Of a stretch of 18,387 nucleotides of DNA, positions 1 through 6,863 are shown in pieces; position 1 is the stretch's first letter, and the number at the start of each line of letters is the position of its first letter. A program made the position numbers and the translations under genes. Under the pieces are notes generated by a model that was not told the DNA's origin, did not search any database, and worked only from the letters and a program-made list of their open reading frames with translations. The DNA comes from JBFHES01 sp041584015. GTDB lineage: Bacteria; Bacteroidota; Bacteroidia; Bacteroidales; M50B96. The DNA lies in NCBI GenBank assembly GCA_041584015.1, contig JBFHES010000064.1:1-18387 (forward strand), written 5' to 3'.

Positions 1-11
1 GTTACACCTAA

Positions 12-1199
12 TTAATAATGACACTTCTGACAATCATTACCACCAATATCTGATACCGTAACTTTACTTCGTTTCCCGGCATTTATCTCCTCGTGAAGCT
101 CTTTGTAGGATTCGTAAAATTTGTTGCTTGTAAACGGCACCTCTTTTGTTCTGTGGCACTCAATGCACCAACCCATGCTTAGATCTTCGACCTGTACAAT
201 TCGATCCATTGTTTCAACAGGGCCATGACATTCATTACAATCCAATTTACCAACATTCACATGTTGCGCATGATTAAAATAAACATGATCAGGCACATTG
301 TGCACTTTAATCCATTCAATGGCTTTACCTTTATTATAAGCTTCGTAAATTTTCTCAATTTCTTTGGTTCCGGTGATGGTTCCCTTTTTTACCACATTGT
401 GACAATTCATACATAACTGCACCGAAGGAATACCCGCGTGCTTGCTTTGTTCAACGCTGGTGTGGCAGTACCTGCAATCAATTTTATTCTGCCCGGCGTG
501 TACTTTATGCGAAAAGGCTATGGGTTGGTCCGGCGAATAGAACTGCGATCGGCCCAGACCTTGTGCCTCCATTACCACAATACCTCCAATAAAAAACACG
601 CAAAGCAAGATGATGCCGATTTGCAAGACACGCCACTTGATCATGTGGGTAAAAAAGATATCGAGCACAACCATTACTATTATGGCAATGGCAATGAGCA
701 CAAGTGACAAATAGTTTCTGGTTCGATCTTTTTCTGAGCGTGCGCTTTTTTTAATGGCATGACTGTCTTCTGCCTGTACATTGGAAGCGATATGAGTTGC
801 CGTAGTTTCATCTGCCAAATCAGTTTGCTGGTAATCTTCAATATACTTAAGCAACACCCTCACCTGATCATCACTTAAATCATTAGGCGGCATGGGTATT
901 TTATTATACGCTTCAAACAGGGCCACTGATTTTTCGTCGCCCGCCTCAATCATTTCCTGAGAGTTCTGAATAAACTTAATTAACCAGGCCTCTTCGTGCC
1001 TTTCGTTAACACCTTTTAAATCCGGACCTATCAACTTGCCTCCGCCAATGGTATGGCAAGCTGCACAAACAGCGTATAAATCCTTACCTTCCTGAGCACT
1101 GGCCGGCGTAATTTTAAGTAATGAAAAAAGTAAAAGTGCAGCTGTAAAAACAATAGAAGTCCTTGCTTTTACATTATGGAGAATGGGACTACATTTCAT
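12..1199 (-). CDS. actA: Hexaheme cytochrome c, ActA-like subunit of alternative complex III with fused monoheme domain
   Basis: Likely the multiheme subunit of an alternative complex III, a menaquinol:cytochrome c oxidoreductase of the inner membrane. The 395-aa protein has a signal sequence (about 13-36), a monoheme domain (CAACH at 45-49, likely Met ligand at 103), two membrane segments (about 163-184 and 189-210) and a pentaheme region with CxxCH at 242, 263, 321, 345 and 390. The stretch QPIAFSHKVHAGQN before the second heme and the CxKCHY C-terminus are typical of Bacteroidota ActA. Two membrane spans place both heme regions in the periplasm. The N-terminal monoheme domain is an addition to the usual five-heme ActA. 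The gene ends 11 bases from the window edge, so an ActB-like partner should lie to the left; that is inference. A QrcA-like cytochrome is the main alternative. Confidence 0.8.
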   Translation of the reverse strand: MKCSPILHNVKARTSIVFTAALLLFSLLKITPASAQEGKDLYAVCAACHTIGGGKLIGPDLKGVNERHEEAWLIKFIQNSQEMIEAGDEKSVALFEAYNKIPMPPNDLSDDQVRVLLKYIEDYQQTDLADETTATHIASNVQAEDSHAIKKSARSEKDRTRNYLSLVLIAIAIIVMVVLDIFFTHMIKWRVLQIGIILLCVFFIGGIVVMEAQGLGRSQFYSPDQPIAFSHKVHAGQNKIDCRYCHTSVEQSKHAGIPSVQLCMNCHNVVKKGTITGTKEIEKIYEAYNKGKAIEWIKVHNVPDHVYFNHAQHVNVGKLDCNECHGPVETMDRIVQVEDLSMGWCIECHRTKEVPFTSNKFYESYKELHEEINAGKRSKVTVSDIGGNDCQKCHY

Positions 1200-1568
1200 A
1201 TAATCTATTTTTAATATTCACTGAAACAGAACAACCACGTACAAGCTTGATATCAATCAAAAGCAGTAACTTTTTGGGTAGTTTTTGGCCTTGATCTAAG
1301 AACAAATTTATGAATAAATATGAGACGACAAAATATTCAGGCAATGTTTTACCTAATTGATTTGCTTGTAAATCAATTTTTTACAAATTCTTATTTATAC
1401 TAAAAGTAGAATATATGGTCACAGAAAATTGACACCTGAACATTTTTGCAAAATGAATTTTTGTTCTTCTACCGTAGCTTTCAGAAGTAATTCTAAAAGG
1501 CAAAAAAGAACCTTAAGAACGTTAATTCAATTAATACAAAACTTAAAAAGAAAATGCAGCTAACGGTA
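1200..1568. other. Intergenic stretch, AT-rich
   Basis: These 369 bases between two minus-strand genes hold the actA leader and promoter and no convincing open reading frame. A weak A/T-only hairpin (CATTTTTGCAAAATG, 1441-1455, inside a GAACA/TGTTC pair) could end transcription of the gene on its right, but it lacks G/C pairs and a clean T-run. Confidence 0.4.
1303..1332 (-). promoter_or_regulatory. Bacteroidota-type promoter of the actA-like gene
   Basis: Read on the minus strand, TTTG (1329-1332) is followed after 18 bases by TAAATTTG (1303-1310). This fits the phylum's -33 TTTG and -7 TAnnTTTG boxes. Transcription would start near 1296, giving a leader of about 95 bases before the actA-like start codon. 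The call rests on motif match only. Confidence 0.45.
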
Positions 1569-2267
1569 CTAATTCTTCTTTTTGGTAAACAAGGTTTTTA
1601 TTAGGTCTTCTTCGAGCGGAGTAACTTTGAGCATCTCTTGATGCTGGCTGTTGTATTTTTGCCTTACCAAGGCAATTGCCAGGGGAACAATGGCGGTTAT
1701 TGGCACTATCTCATCTGGTGGAAGTAAGCCATTATATGTTGCACTCATTTCGTAGCCACGAAGCTTCATGTCGGTGTTCATTTCAGCATCCCATGTGGTA
1801 ACCCGGTTATGCCTGGCCTGATATGCCATGATATTTAAATTGTTCTTCGCATTTCTAATATCCTGATCTTCCTTCACCTGCTTGGTCATCAGGCTTTCGA
1901 GTTCGGGTAGACGCGGATAAATAACTATTTCGGCAAGTACAGAGGTGTCTTTGCTCATGAACAAACCGAGCAGCATGTCGGGGTTATCGATGGTATCTGG
2001 TACAAGCCAATAAAAATTCTGGTAGCTAATATGTGAGAAGCGCAGCGAGTCGCCTTTCTGAATCCAAAAAGAGAATTGACCATTGTTAGTGGTTGAAGTA
2101 CCTTTCTCATTTAAACTAACATGTACATTCGTAATTGGCGTTATGCTATCGGCATCGTAAACTATACCGGAAAAGTGAATGGAGTCGCTAAGCACTTGCG
2201 CCGTAGAAGTATTGCCAAAGCTAAAAAGCAATAGAATAATTAGAAAAAGCCTGAACTTCAGATTCAT
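1569..2267 (-). CDS. Secreted protein with carboxypeptidase-regulatory-like domain
   Basis: A 232-aa exported protein. Residues 1-23 form a signal peptide ending in STAQ. Residues of about 31-110 look like a carboxypeptidase D regulatory-like beta-sandwich: FSGIVYDADS, then PITNVHVSLNEKG, then a DSLRFSHISYQ stretch. This fold is common in Bacteroidota at the N-terminus of TonB-dependent receptors and in stand-alone periplasmic or outer-membrane proteins. The remaining 120 residues are charged and match no family I recognise. It is far too short to be a TonB-dependent receptor and no barrel follows. It sits between the actA-like gene and the accessory region, with gaps of about 370 and 155 bases, so it is probably a single transcription unit. 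The precise role is unknown. Confidence 0.65.
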   Translation of the reverse strand: MNLKFRLFLIILLLFSFGNTSTAQVLSDSIHFSGIVYDADSITPITNVHVSLNEKGTSTTNNGQFSFWIQKGDSLRFSHISYQNFYWLVPDTIDNPDMLLGLFMSKDTSVLAEIVIYPRLPELESLMTKQVKEDQDIRNAKNNLNIMAYQARHNRVTTWDAEMNTDMKLRGYEMSATYNGLLPPDEIVPITAIVPLAIALVRQKYNSQHQEMLKVTPLEEDLIKTLFTKKKN

Positions 2268-2422
2268 GTTTTGGGTTTTAAGAACGCAATAGGAACGCTA
2301 AGTTAGGGAAGATATTTCTTTTAATAGCAATTTGATTGTTTGATTAACAATGCAGGGCAAGATGGGTGTAAACAGTAATATATGCGATCTTGCAGATTTG
2401 TTATTGCAGCTGTAATAGTGAC

Positions 2423-2875
2423 TTACGATTCCGATAATTCTTTTTTAAGATATATCATATCAACGAGTTGTATGTCGCCCTCAAAAATGGGGAGCTCGTA
2501 ATTATCAGTGAAAAAATTCTTAATCCTATGCGATAACTCAAATCCACAACTTTTATAAAACGACAAGATTGCAGGTGTTTCGCCAGTTCCAACCAGCATG
2601 GTCTTGTAATCTTTTTTGTAAACATCTGTGATGAAATTAATCAGTGCTCGGCCATAGCCTCTGCCCTGGTATTTTTCATATGTGGCAATGTTTTTTAGCT
2701 CGCAGCTTGTACTCGTTAACGGCACTACAACACAAACACTTTTCAAATCATCGTCATATAAGGCAAACAAGTCGCCACCCGGCAAATAGTTGTCAATCAT
2801 ATTTTCTTGCTCGTCGGCTAACAACAGCAAGTCAAGAAACTGTTTCTTATTTTCGATTATTTTTTCAATGATCAT
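2423..2875 (-). CDS. GNAT family N-acetyltransferase (YvbK-like)
   Basis: A 150-aa protein of the GCN5-related N-acetyltransferase family, which moves an acetyl group from acetyl-CoA to an amine. The acetyl-CoA pyrophosphate loop is visible as QGRGYGR (70-76), after the beta-4 strand CELKNIAT (58-65). The later FYKSCGF (107-113) is the usual alpha-4/beta-7 signature. The tail, with NYELPIFEGDIQLVDMIYL, resembles the YvbK-like subgroup. Length is normal for a one-domain GNAT. The substrate cannot be told from sequence. It is the last minus-strand gene of the accessory stretch and stands 173 bases downstream of its neighbour, so it is probably transcribed alone. I saw no good promoter upstream. 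Confidence 0.8.
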   Translation of the reverse strand: MIIEKIIENKKQFLDLLLLADEQENMIDNYLPGGDLFALYDDDLKSVCVVVPLTSTSCELKNIATYEKYQGRGYGRALINFITDVYKKDYKTMLVGTGETPAILSFYKSCGFELSHRIKNFFTDNYELPIFEGDIQLVDMIYLKKELSES

Positions 2876-3048
2876 ATTTTCTGTTGTTTGCTAAGGCTCC
2901 GCTATATTGCACCAAACGCGAGAACTAAAGATAAATATATTTTCCAAAATGCAGATGACAGGCTTATTGGGGATGTCAAAATTTGTTAACCTCTATTATT
3001 TTAGTCTGAAATTAATCTGCTTGTATTATAGTCTCGGTTGACTTTCCT

Positions 3049-3453
3049 TTATCCGTCCGAAACTGAAACGTTGGTTACCTTATTGTTTAGAAATTTGATT
3101 GTCAGTCGTCCGGTATTTATTCCCCGTTTTGAGTAACCTAAATAATAAGAAAATTCAATAGCTGTTTTGGCTTCTGGCTCTCCCAATAATTCCAAAATCT
3201 GTTTCTTGTTCATTCCTTTCAGTTCGTAGTTGTTTCTCAAACTATTCATCATGTCCCATCGTAAGGACCATTCAGTTTCAGATTCCGTCCAATTTTTCCA
3301 CTTCTGAGCGTCAAATTCTTCACCAGCAATTTTTCCTTTCAGTGCAAAGCCAATTAGAATAATTACCCCAATGGTTAAAATCCCATATTTAAGTTTTTTG
3401 CTCAAAGTAGTATTATTTTTTTCATAGTCTTTCTCTGTGTTTGTATTATGCAT
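3049..3453 (-). CDS. Small membrane protein with BamE/SmpA-like C-terminal stretch
   Basis: A 134-aa protein with one membrane segment (about 22-39) after a polar N-terminus and a soluble C-terminal part. Residues 72-130 (LRNNYELKGMNKKQILELLGEPE, then YYLGYSKRG and LTIKFLNNKVTNVSV) have the pattern of the small BamE/SmpA/OmlA fold: a helix ending in LLGxP, then short beta strands. True BamE is a lipoprotein, and this protein has no lipobox, so a role in outer-membrane assembly should not be assumed. Its start codon lies inside the end of an attC-like palindrome (GTTATGCAT on the minus strand), so the gene begins right at the repeat boundary, as expected for a cassette gene. Function is unknown. 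Confidence 0.6.
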   Translation of the reverse strand: MHNTNTEKDYEKNNTTLSKKLKYGILTIGVIILIGFALKGKIAGEEFDAQKWKNWTESETEWSLRWDMMNSLRNNYELKGMNKKQILELLGEPEAKTAIEFSYYLGYSKRGINTGRLTIKFLNNKVTNVSVSDG

Positions 3454-3583
3454 AACGGAAAATTGTATGTTGCGTAGGGGATTTGCGTGTTGTAATCTGT
3501 CCGTAAACGGACGAGATTACGAGCGGAAACACACGGTTCGAAAACCGCTGAAACCCCTATGGAATATACAGAAAATTAACGCT
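3451..3583 (-). repeat. attC-like imperfect palindrome (site S3)
   Basis: This palindrome is bounded by ATAACGG (from 3452) and TTAACGC (to 3582). Nested arms, outside in, are TGTAT (3464-3468) with ATACA (3566-3570), TAGGGG (3475-3480) with CCCCTA (3554-3559), a stem GTAATCTGTCCG (3492-3503) with CGGAC-G-AGATTAC (3508-3520), and AGCGG (3522-3526) with CCGCT (3545-3549). The same architecture occurs at 6925-7055 with compensatory changes. It separates the Fic gene from the BamE-like gene. Identity as a recombination site is inferred from shape and position. Confidence 0.6.
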
Positions 3584-3597
3584 AGTAGTTTAGTTTT

Positions 3598-4677
3598 TTA
3601 CCTTCTTGTCAATAGTTTAAACAATGCTTCATTTATATAATAATTTCCAGTTCCGATTTTGTCTTTCTTTAATAAACCATCCTCAGCTAATTTATTCAAA
3701 TAGTTTGCGGCTGTAATCCGTGAAACCTTTAAATCATTTACAACAAACTCAATTTTTGTATATGGATGTTTAAAAAGATTATTCAATAAATCTTGACTAT
3801 AGAATTTATAGTTATCCCTAAGTTTGTGTTTGTATTCTTGCATCAAAGCTTTAATCTCTGCGATTAAACTTATTGTTTCTCGAGATGTAATTTCAATCCC
3901 TTTAATCATAAACAATAACCATTCTTCCCAATTCTCATTATCTCGAAGTTGCTGTAAAAGCCTATAATAATCAGTTTTGTTTTTTATGATATAATTACTC
4001 AGGTATAAAATGGGTAGGGTTTGTAATTTTTCCAGAATCAGGTACAGATTATTAATTATCCTTCCAGTCCTTCCGTTACCATCATAAAAAGGGTGAATAC
4101 TTTCAAATTGGTAATGAATAATTGCCATTTTAACAATTGGATCATAGTCTGATATTGTCGGGTCATTGACAAATTTTTCAAGATTTGACATTAATCGTTT
4201 AATATCATTTATGTCTTGTGGTGGTGTGTAGACAGTTTCTCCTGTAGTTGCATTTTTAAGAGCAGTACCGGGAAGTTTACGAAAACCTGCATTATTCTTT
4301 TCTAACTCTTCTTGAATGTCAATGATTATTCTATTCGTGATTAATCCTTTATTTTTAACTAGTTCAAATCCTTTTTTAAGAGCAGAAATATAATTCTGAA
4401 CTTCTTTTGCTTGAAGTGATTTAAAAGCATCGAGATTTAATTCAGATTTATACAAATCATCGTGAGTAGTAATAATATTTTCAATTGCAGAACTGTCTTT
4501 TGCTTCCTGTAGTCCTAAAGTGTTAATCAAAATGATTTGATTTGGGATTGTCGATGCAATTCCTTTTAGCTCAGCCAATGCTGCATGAGCTGCTGGTAAG
4601 CTTTTTAGTACAGCCTTTGTTTCAATGTCGATGGGCAAAGGGAGTTCCTTTAATATCCAGTTTTCATTTTGATTCAT
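3598..4677 (-). CDS. Class II Fic family protein with C-terminal winged helix
   Basis: A 359-aa Fic protein, a family that usually transfers AMP from ATP to hydroxyl side chains of target proteins. The catalytic motif is complete: H195-PFYD-GNGR203-TG-R206. An N-terminal Fic_N region precedes it and carries the inhibitory motif S62-xxx-E66-N67, in the form (S/T)xxxE(G/N). This marks the class II layout, in which a Glu from the same chain blocks ATP binding. The C-terminus (about 295-355) reads as a winged helix-turn-helix (KIEFVVNDLKVSRITAANYL, then AEDGLLKK). Two identical palindromes cover its upstream region, so autoregulation is likely. No separate antitoxin gene is adjacent. Gene length is typical of stand-alone Fic/wHTH proteins. 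Targets are unknown. Confidence 0.9.
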   Translation of the reverse strand: MNQNENWILKELPLPIDIETKAVLKSLPAAHAALAELKGIASTIPNQIILINTLGLQEAKDSSAIENIITTHDDLYKSELNLDAFKSLQAKEVQNYISALKKGFELVKNKGLITNRIIIDIQEELEKNNAGFRKLPGTALKNATTGETVYTPPQDINDIKRLMSNLEKFVNDPTISDYDPIVKMAIIHYQFESIHPFYDGNGRTGRIINNLYLILEKLQTLPILYLSNYIIKNKTDYYRLLQQLRDNENWEEWLLFMIKGIEITSRETISLIAEIKALMQEYKHKLRDNYKFYSQDLLNNLFKHPYTKIEFVVNDLKVSRITAANYLNKLAEDGLLKKDKIGTGNYYINEALFKLLTRR

Positions 4678-4678
4678 G

Positions 4679-4746
4679 TGTAAAGATTTTGTGCTTTTCT
4701 TTACAAATATAACTTATTCTGTAAAGAATATCCACTTTTCTTTACA
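4679..4746 (-). promoter_or_regulatory. Twin palindromic operators and promoter of the Fic gene
   Basis: Four half-sites alternate in orientation at 20, 21 and 20 base steps: TGTAAAG 4679-4685, CTTTACA 4699-4705, TGTAAAG 4720-4726, CTTTACA 4740-4746. They form two copies of TGTAAAG-N13-CTTTACA, 41 bases apart. A minus-strand -7 box TATATTTG (4704-4711) overlaps the inner edge of the first palindrome. No clear -33 box is visible. A protein bound at both palindromes would cover the promoter. The Fic protein's own winged helix is the obvious candidate binder (inference). Confidence 0.7.
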
Positions 4747-4757
4747 GACGATCTTTG

Positions 4758-4873
4758 TAAGGTAAGGGGCAAAGACCCGATAACTGCTTTATCATTTAAA
4801 ACTACATCCTTATTCCAACGATAAATATCGTTTGTAATTCATATATCAATCGGGTCTTAGACCCTATGTTTAT
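4758..4873. repeat. 116-bp structured repeat, copy 1 (MITE-like)
   Basis: This element is identical to 6006-6130 except for a 9-bp duplication there. It contains inverted arms AAGACCCGAT (4772-4781) and ATCGGGTCTT (4849-4858), a central palindrome AACGATA-AA-TATCGTT (4817-4832) and a terminal GGGTC-TTA-GACCC. It starts 11 bases upstream of the Fic operators. Its right end meets a transposase remnant. No coding potential was seen in it. A non-autonomous mobile element is the best reading. Confidence 0.65.
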
Positions 4874-4957
4874 AAATTATTGAAACAGGCCTTTGCTATT
4901 GCCAAATCAGGAATTCCTTACAATCCTGATTTCAAAAGTAGTTTGACTGTGGAATAA
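4874..4957 (+). pseudogene. C-terminal remnant of a transposase, possibly IS110-like
   Basis: A plus-strand reading frame of 27 codons, starting exactly where the 116-bp repeat ends, gives KLLKQAFAIAKSGIPYN and a short tail ending in a stop at 4955-4957. This resembles the extreme C-terminus of IS110/IS116/IS902-type transposases, although the assignment is from memory of the pattern and is tentative. No catalytic region is present. The 5' part seems to have been lost at the repeat junction. A hairpin follows directly. A chance reading frame cannot be excluded. Confidence 0.35.
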
Positions 4958-5016
4958 TTTTTCTTTTTTTGAACCTGCGGCCCTAAAAAACAACGTAGTT
5001 CAAAAAAGAAAAATTT
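4956..5016. terminator. Long A/T-rich hairpin, probable bidirectional terminator
   Basis: The arms AATTTTTCTTTTTTTGAAC (4956-4974) and GTTCAAAAAAGAAAAATTT (4998-5016) pair over about 18 bases with one extra T on the left. The hairpin lies between the transposase remnant and the end of the transpeptidase gene. It could stop transcription from both sides, or it could be an insertion-sequence end. Confidence 0.5.
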
Positions 5017-5050
5017 GGTGGATTTTACCTCAGTACTTTGTTGCCACCAG

Positions 5051-5800
5051 TTATTTATTCACACTATGTCTCCCTGAATTTAAAAATCCAATCAAGGGAA
5101 GTTGTTTTGTTTCATTAAAGATATCATAACCTTTTTTAAGGTCAGTCCATAATCCTATTTTATCAGAATCTGAATTGTATTTATCAGTCAATCGTTTATA
5201 TTCATCCTCTGTTAGTTTTGATGGGAAAATTGTCACAGGAATCTTTGATTGTCCATTATGTTTAGCCTCAATGCAGAATATATACAACTCCTTTATTTGG
5301 TTATCTGTTATCGGTAGACATCCAATAGTAACACATGCTCCATGAATAAAAATATCTCCTCCAAGTTTACCTTTTTCTCCTAATATCCCATCCGATTTAT
5401 TTGGGTAATTAATTCCTAAAGAAAGATAAAAGTTGCTATAGGGGTTGAATCGGTCTATATGGTAAAATCCCTCAGGTATCTGCAAATCTCCTTGTTTCCG
5501 TTTAGGCCCCAATCTGCCCGAAGTACGACAAACCTCATATGTTTTAATCAAAGAGTACTTTGTTTCGGAATCACCTTTTCCCCACAACTCAATCTGTTTC
5601 TCACTCTTAAAAGCTCGCAGATAAATTTTAAGCTTCTTCTTATCTATCTTATTGTTTTGAAGAAGAGTCAACATGCTACTTTCTTTATCCTTATATGCTT
5701 GTCGAACTCTCGAATATTTTAACTGACTGTCTTTAAAAGAATCAGACTGGAAGGAGCAAAGAAATAATATCCATATTATCAATGTGAGTCTGTTTATCAT
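5051..5800 (-). CDS. L,D-transpeptidase family protein (YafK/YkuD type)
   Basis: A 249-aa exported protein with a YkuD catalytic domain. Members form or cut L,D bonds in peptidoglycan; in E. coli the YafK branch releases Lpp from the wall. The active-site pattern is visible as IHGACVTIGCLPI, with His153 and the nucleophile Cys161. The upstream GDLQIPEGFYHIDRFNP (104-120) is typical of the YafK subgroup. The first 18 residues are hydrophobic and end near Cys15 (LFLC). That could be a weak lipobox, but the site is not canonical. Residues 25-75 are charged and probably helical. The gene stands alone between the two copies of the 116-bp repeat, and an imperfect palindrome lies just upstream of it. 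Horizontal acquisition is plausible. Confidence 0.8.
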   Translation of the reverse strand: MINRLTLIIWILFLCSFQSDSFKDSQLKYSRVRQAYKDKESSMLTLLQNNKIDKKKLKIYLRAFKSEKQIELWGKGDSETKYSLIKTYEVCRTSGRLGPKRKQGDLQIPEGFYHIDRFNPYSNFYLSLGINYPNKSDGILGEKGKLGGDIFIHGACVTIGCLPITDNQIKELYIFCIEAKHNGQSKIPVTIFPSKLTEDEYKRLTDKYNSDSDKIGLWTDLKKGYDIFNETKQLPLIGFLNSGRHSVNK

Positions 5801-5852
5801 GCTATCTCAATTCATATCGTTTAGTTTATTGCTGTATCGCTAATTAATTGGC

Positions 5853-5912
5853 GTTAACGGCAGTCTGTCTAAAATCCTCTGTTTAAATTTAGATGAGAGT
5901 GCCATTTAGTTG
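5853..5912 (-). repeat. Short attC-like imperfect hairpin (site S4)
   Basis: After TTAACGG (5854-5860) the arm GGCAGTCTGTCTAAA (5859-5873) pairs with TTTAGATGAGAGTGCC (5888-5903), with one mismatch and one bulge. TTAGTTGA follows. It lies 53 bases upstream of the transpeptidase start, the same position relative to its gene as the other palindromes. It is shorter than S1-S3 and shares no sequence with them, so the link is weaker. Confidence 0.35.
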
Positions 5913-6005
5913 ATGTTGTAAAGCTTGTGGTGAATTTAACGAAAAAATGAATTCGAGGCTATAAATAGAGGCTATAAAGTTTAATAACGATTTTTAAGCG
6001 TTCTA

Positions 6006-6130
6006 TAAGGTAAGGGGCAAAGACCCGATAACTGCTTTATCATTTAAAACTACATCCTTATTCCAACGATAAATATCGTTTGTAATTCATATATCAATCG
6101 GGTCAATCGGGTCTTAGACCCTATGTTTAT
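6006..6130. repeat. 125-bp structured repeat, copy 2 (MITE-like), interrupting a gene
   Basis: This is the second copy of the element at 4758-4873, in the same orientation. It matches at every base apart from a tandem duplication of AATCGGGTC (6096-6104 and 6105-6113). Its right end replaces the 3' part of the DUF1871-like gene at 6114-6260 and supplies that gene's stop codon. The two copies flank the L,D-transpeptidase gene as direct repeats. Confidence 0.65.
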
Positions 6131-6260
6131 CAAGATGAAACAAAATGTCAATTGCTTCTGTCTCATAGTTGGCTAAATCCGAAACCTGATTAGCTCTTGT
6201 TCCAAGAGGATTCCATGATGTTAATATTTGTTTTACTTCCTCAATTTGTTTTTCATCCAT
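6114..6260 (-). pseudogene. Truncated DUF1871-like gene
   Basis: The frame begins ATG GAT GAA at 6260 and encodes 48 residues: MDEKQIEEVKQILTSWNPLG (1-20), then RANQVSDLANYETEAIDILFHL, and stops inside the inserted repeat. The pattern of a helix, WNPLG, then a D-Y-E-A-I-D-I-L helix resembles the N-terminal half of small DUF1871-type proteins, normally about 80-100 residues. The last five codons and the stop come from the 116-bp repeat, so the native 3' end is missing; nothing resembling it appears left of the repeat. It starts 15 bases after the toxin gene and was probably its third operon member. It is too short for most gene finders. Confidence 0.55.
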
Positions 6261-6275
6261 TTTGAAAATTAATTT

Positions 6276-6623
6276 TTATTCTAAATCAATTATAATCATT
6301 AAATTTTCTTTCACCCTTTCAATTAGGTTTTGAGGTAAATTCCCAACTTTCTTAACAAGTCGTTTATTATCAAATGCCCTAATTTGGTCAATCATTACAT
6401 CGCAATTTTGATGTAAATTTGCTTCTCCTTTTTTTATATGGACTCTCAAGATTTCTGAGTCTTTTTTAACATTTGTTGTCAAAGGGCAAACAATTGTTGA
6501 TGGATGCGGAATTTGATTTAATAGATTTGTTTGGATTGTAAGAACTGGTCTAGTTTTGCCAGGTTCTGTCCCTATTTGCGGATTTAAATCTGCAATCCAG
6601 ATTTCGTATTGTTTAATCGACAT
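6276..6623 (-). CDS. Type II toxin, PemK/MazF family mRNA interferase
   Basis: A 115-aa MazF/PemK-type endoribonuclease, which cuts mRNA at short sequence motifs when free of its antitoxin. The conserved blocks are visible: YEIWIADLNP (6-15), GTEPGKTRPVLTIQ (18-31) with the RPV core, CPLTTN (46-51), and CDVMIDQIRAFD (74-85). Length is normal. I chose ATG at 6623 over an upstream in-frame TTG at 6638 because GAGGAG (minus strand, 6631-6636) lies 7 bases before this ATG. The gene overlaps the antitoxin's end by 11 bases, which indicates translational coupling. A truncated DUF1871-like gene follows 15 bases downstream. Confidence 0.88.
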   Translation of the reverse strand: MSIKQYEIWIADLNPQIGTEPGKTRPVLTIQTNLLNQIPHPSTIVCPLTTNVKKDSEILRVHIKKGEANLHQNCDVMIDQIRAFDNKRLVKKVGNLPQNLIERVKENLMIIIDLE

Positions 6624-6843
6624 AATCAATCTCCTCAAAATCTTTAAGTACAGTCATTGAATCTTTTTTTACCAAGTCAGATTCCTTTTTTAGTTTTTTC
6701 TCTAACAGAGCGCGTCGTTGCAATCTATTGTAATATTCAATTGCCTCATTAATATACCTGTTTCTTGGTTTCTTAATTTTTGAAAGAATCTTTTCGGTTT
6801 CTCCAAAAATAGAATCGTCAATTTTTAATGATACTGTTTTCAT
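6613..6843 (-). CDS. Ribbon-helix-helix antitoxin of the MazF-type toxin
   Basis: A 76-aa protein with an N-terminal ribbon-helix-helix fold: strand KTVSLKID (2-9), helix of about 11-24, then RNRYINEAIEYYNRLQ (27-42) as the second helix. The C-terminal 35 residues are highly charged and would wrap the toxin. Such antitoxins neutralise MazF and repress their own operon. Upstream lies a promoter overlapped by two AGTATAT copies. The stop codon is inside the toxin's first codons. The fold and neighbour make the assignment firm even without a precise family name. Confidence 0.82.
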   Translation of the reverse strand: MKTVSLKIDDSIFGETEKILSKIKKPRNRYINEAIEYYNRLQRRALLEKKLKKESDLVKKDSMTVLKDFEEIDYVD

Positions 6844-6863
6844 ATTTTACACTTTTAATATAA

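Noticed and set aside
438..707. Plus-strand 89-codon frame opposite the cytochrome gene
   Set aside because: It is fully antisense to well-supported heme-binding coding sequence and has no family resemblance.
5955..5978. Tandem GAGGCTATAAA repeat, 13-base period, two copies
   Set aside because: Only two units with no link to a gene or promoter; probably chance or slippage.
6624..6638. TTG start for the MazF-type toxin, adding five residues
   Set aside because: The GAGGAG at 6631-6636 fits the ATG at 6623 with a 7-base gap, and family alignments begin near that ATG.
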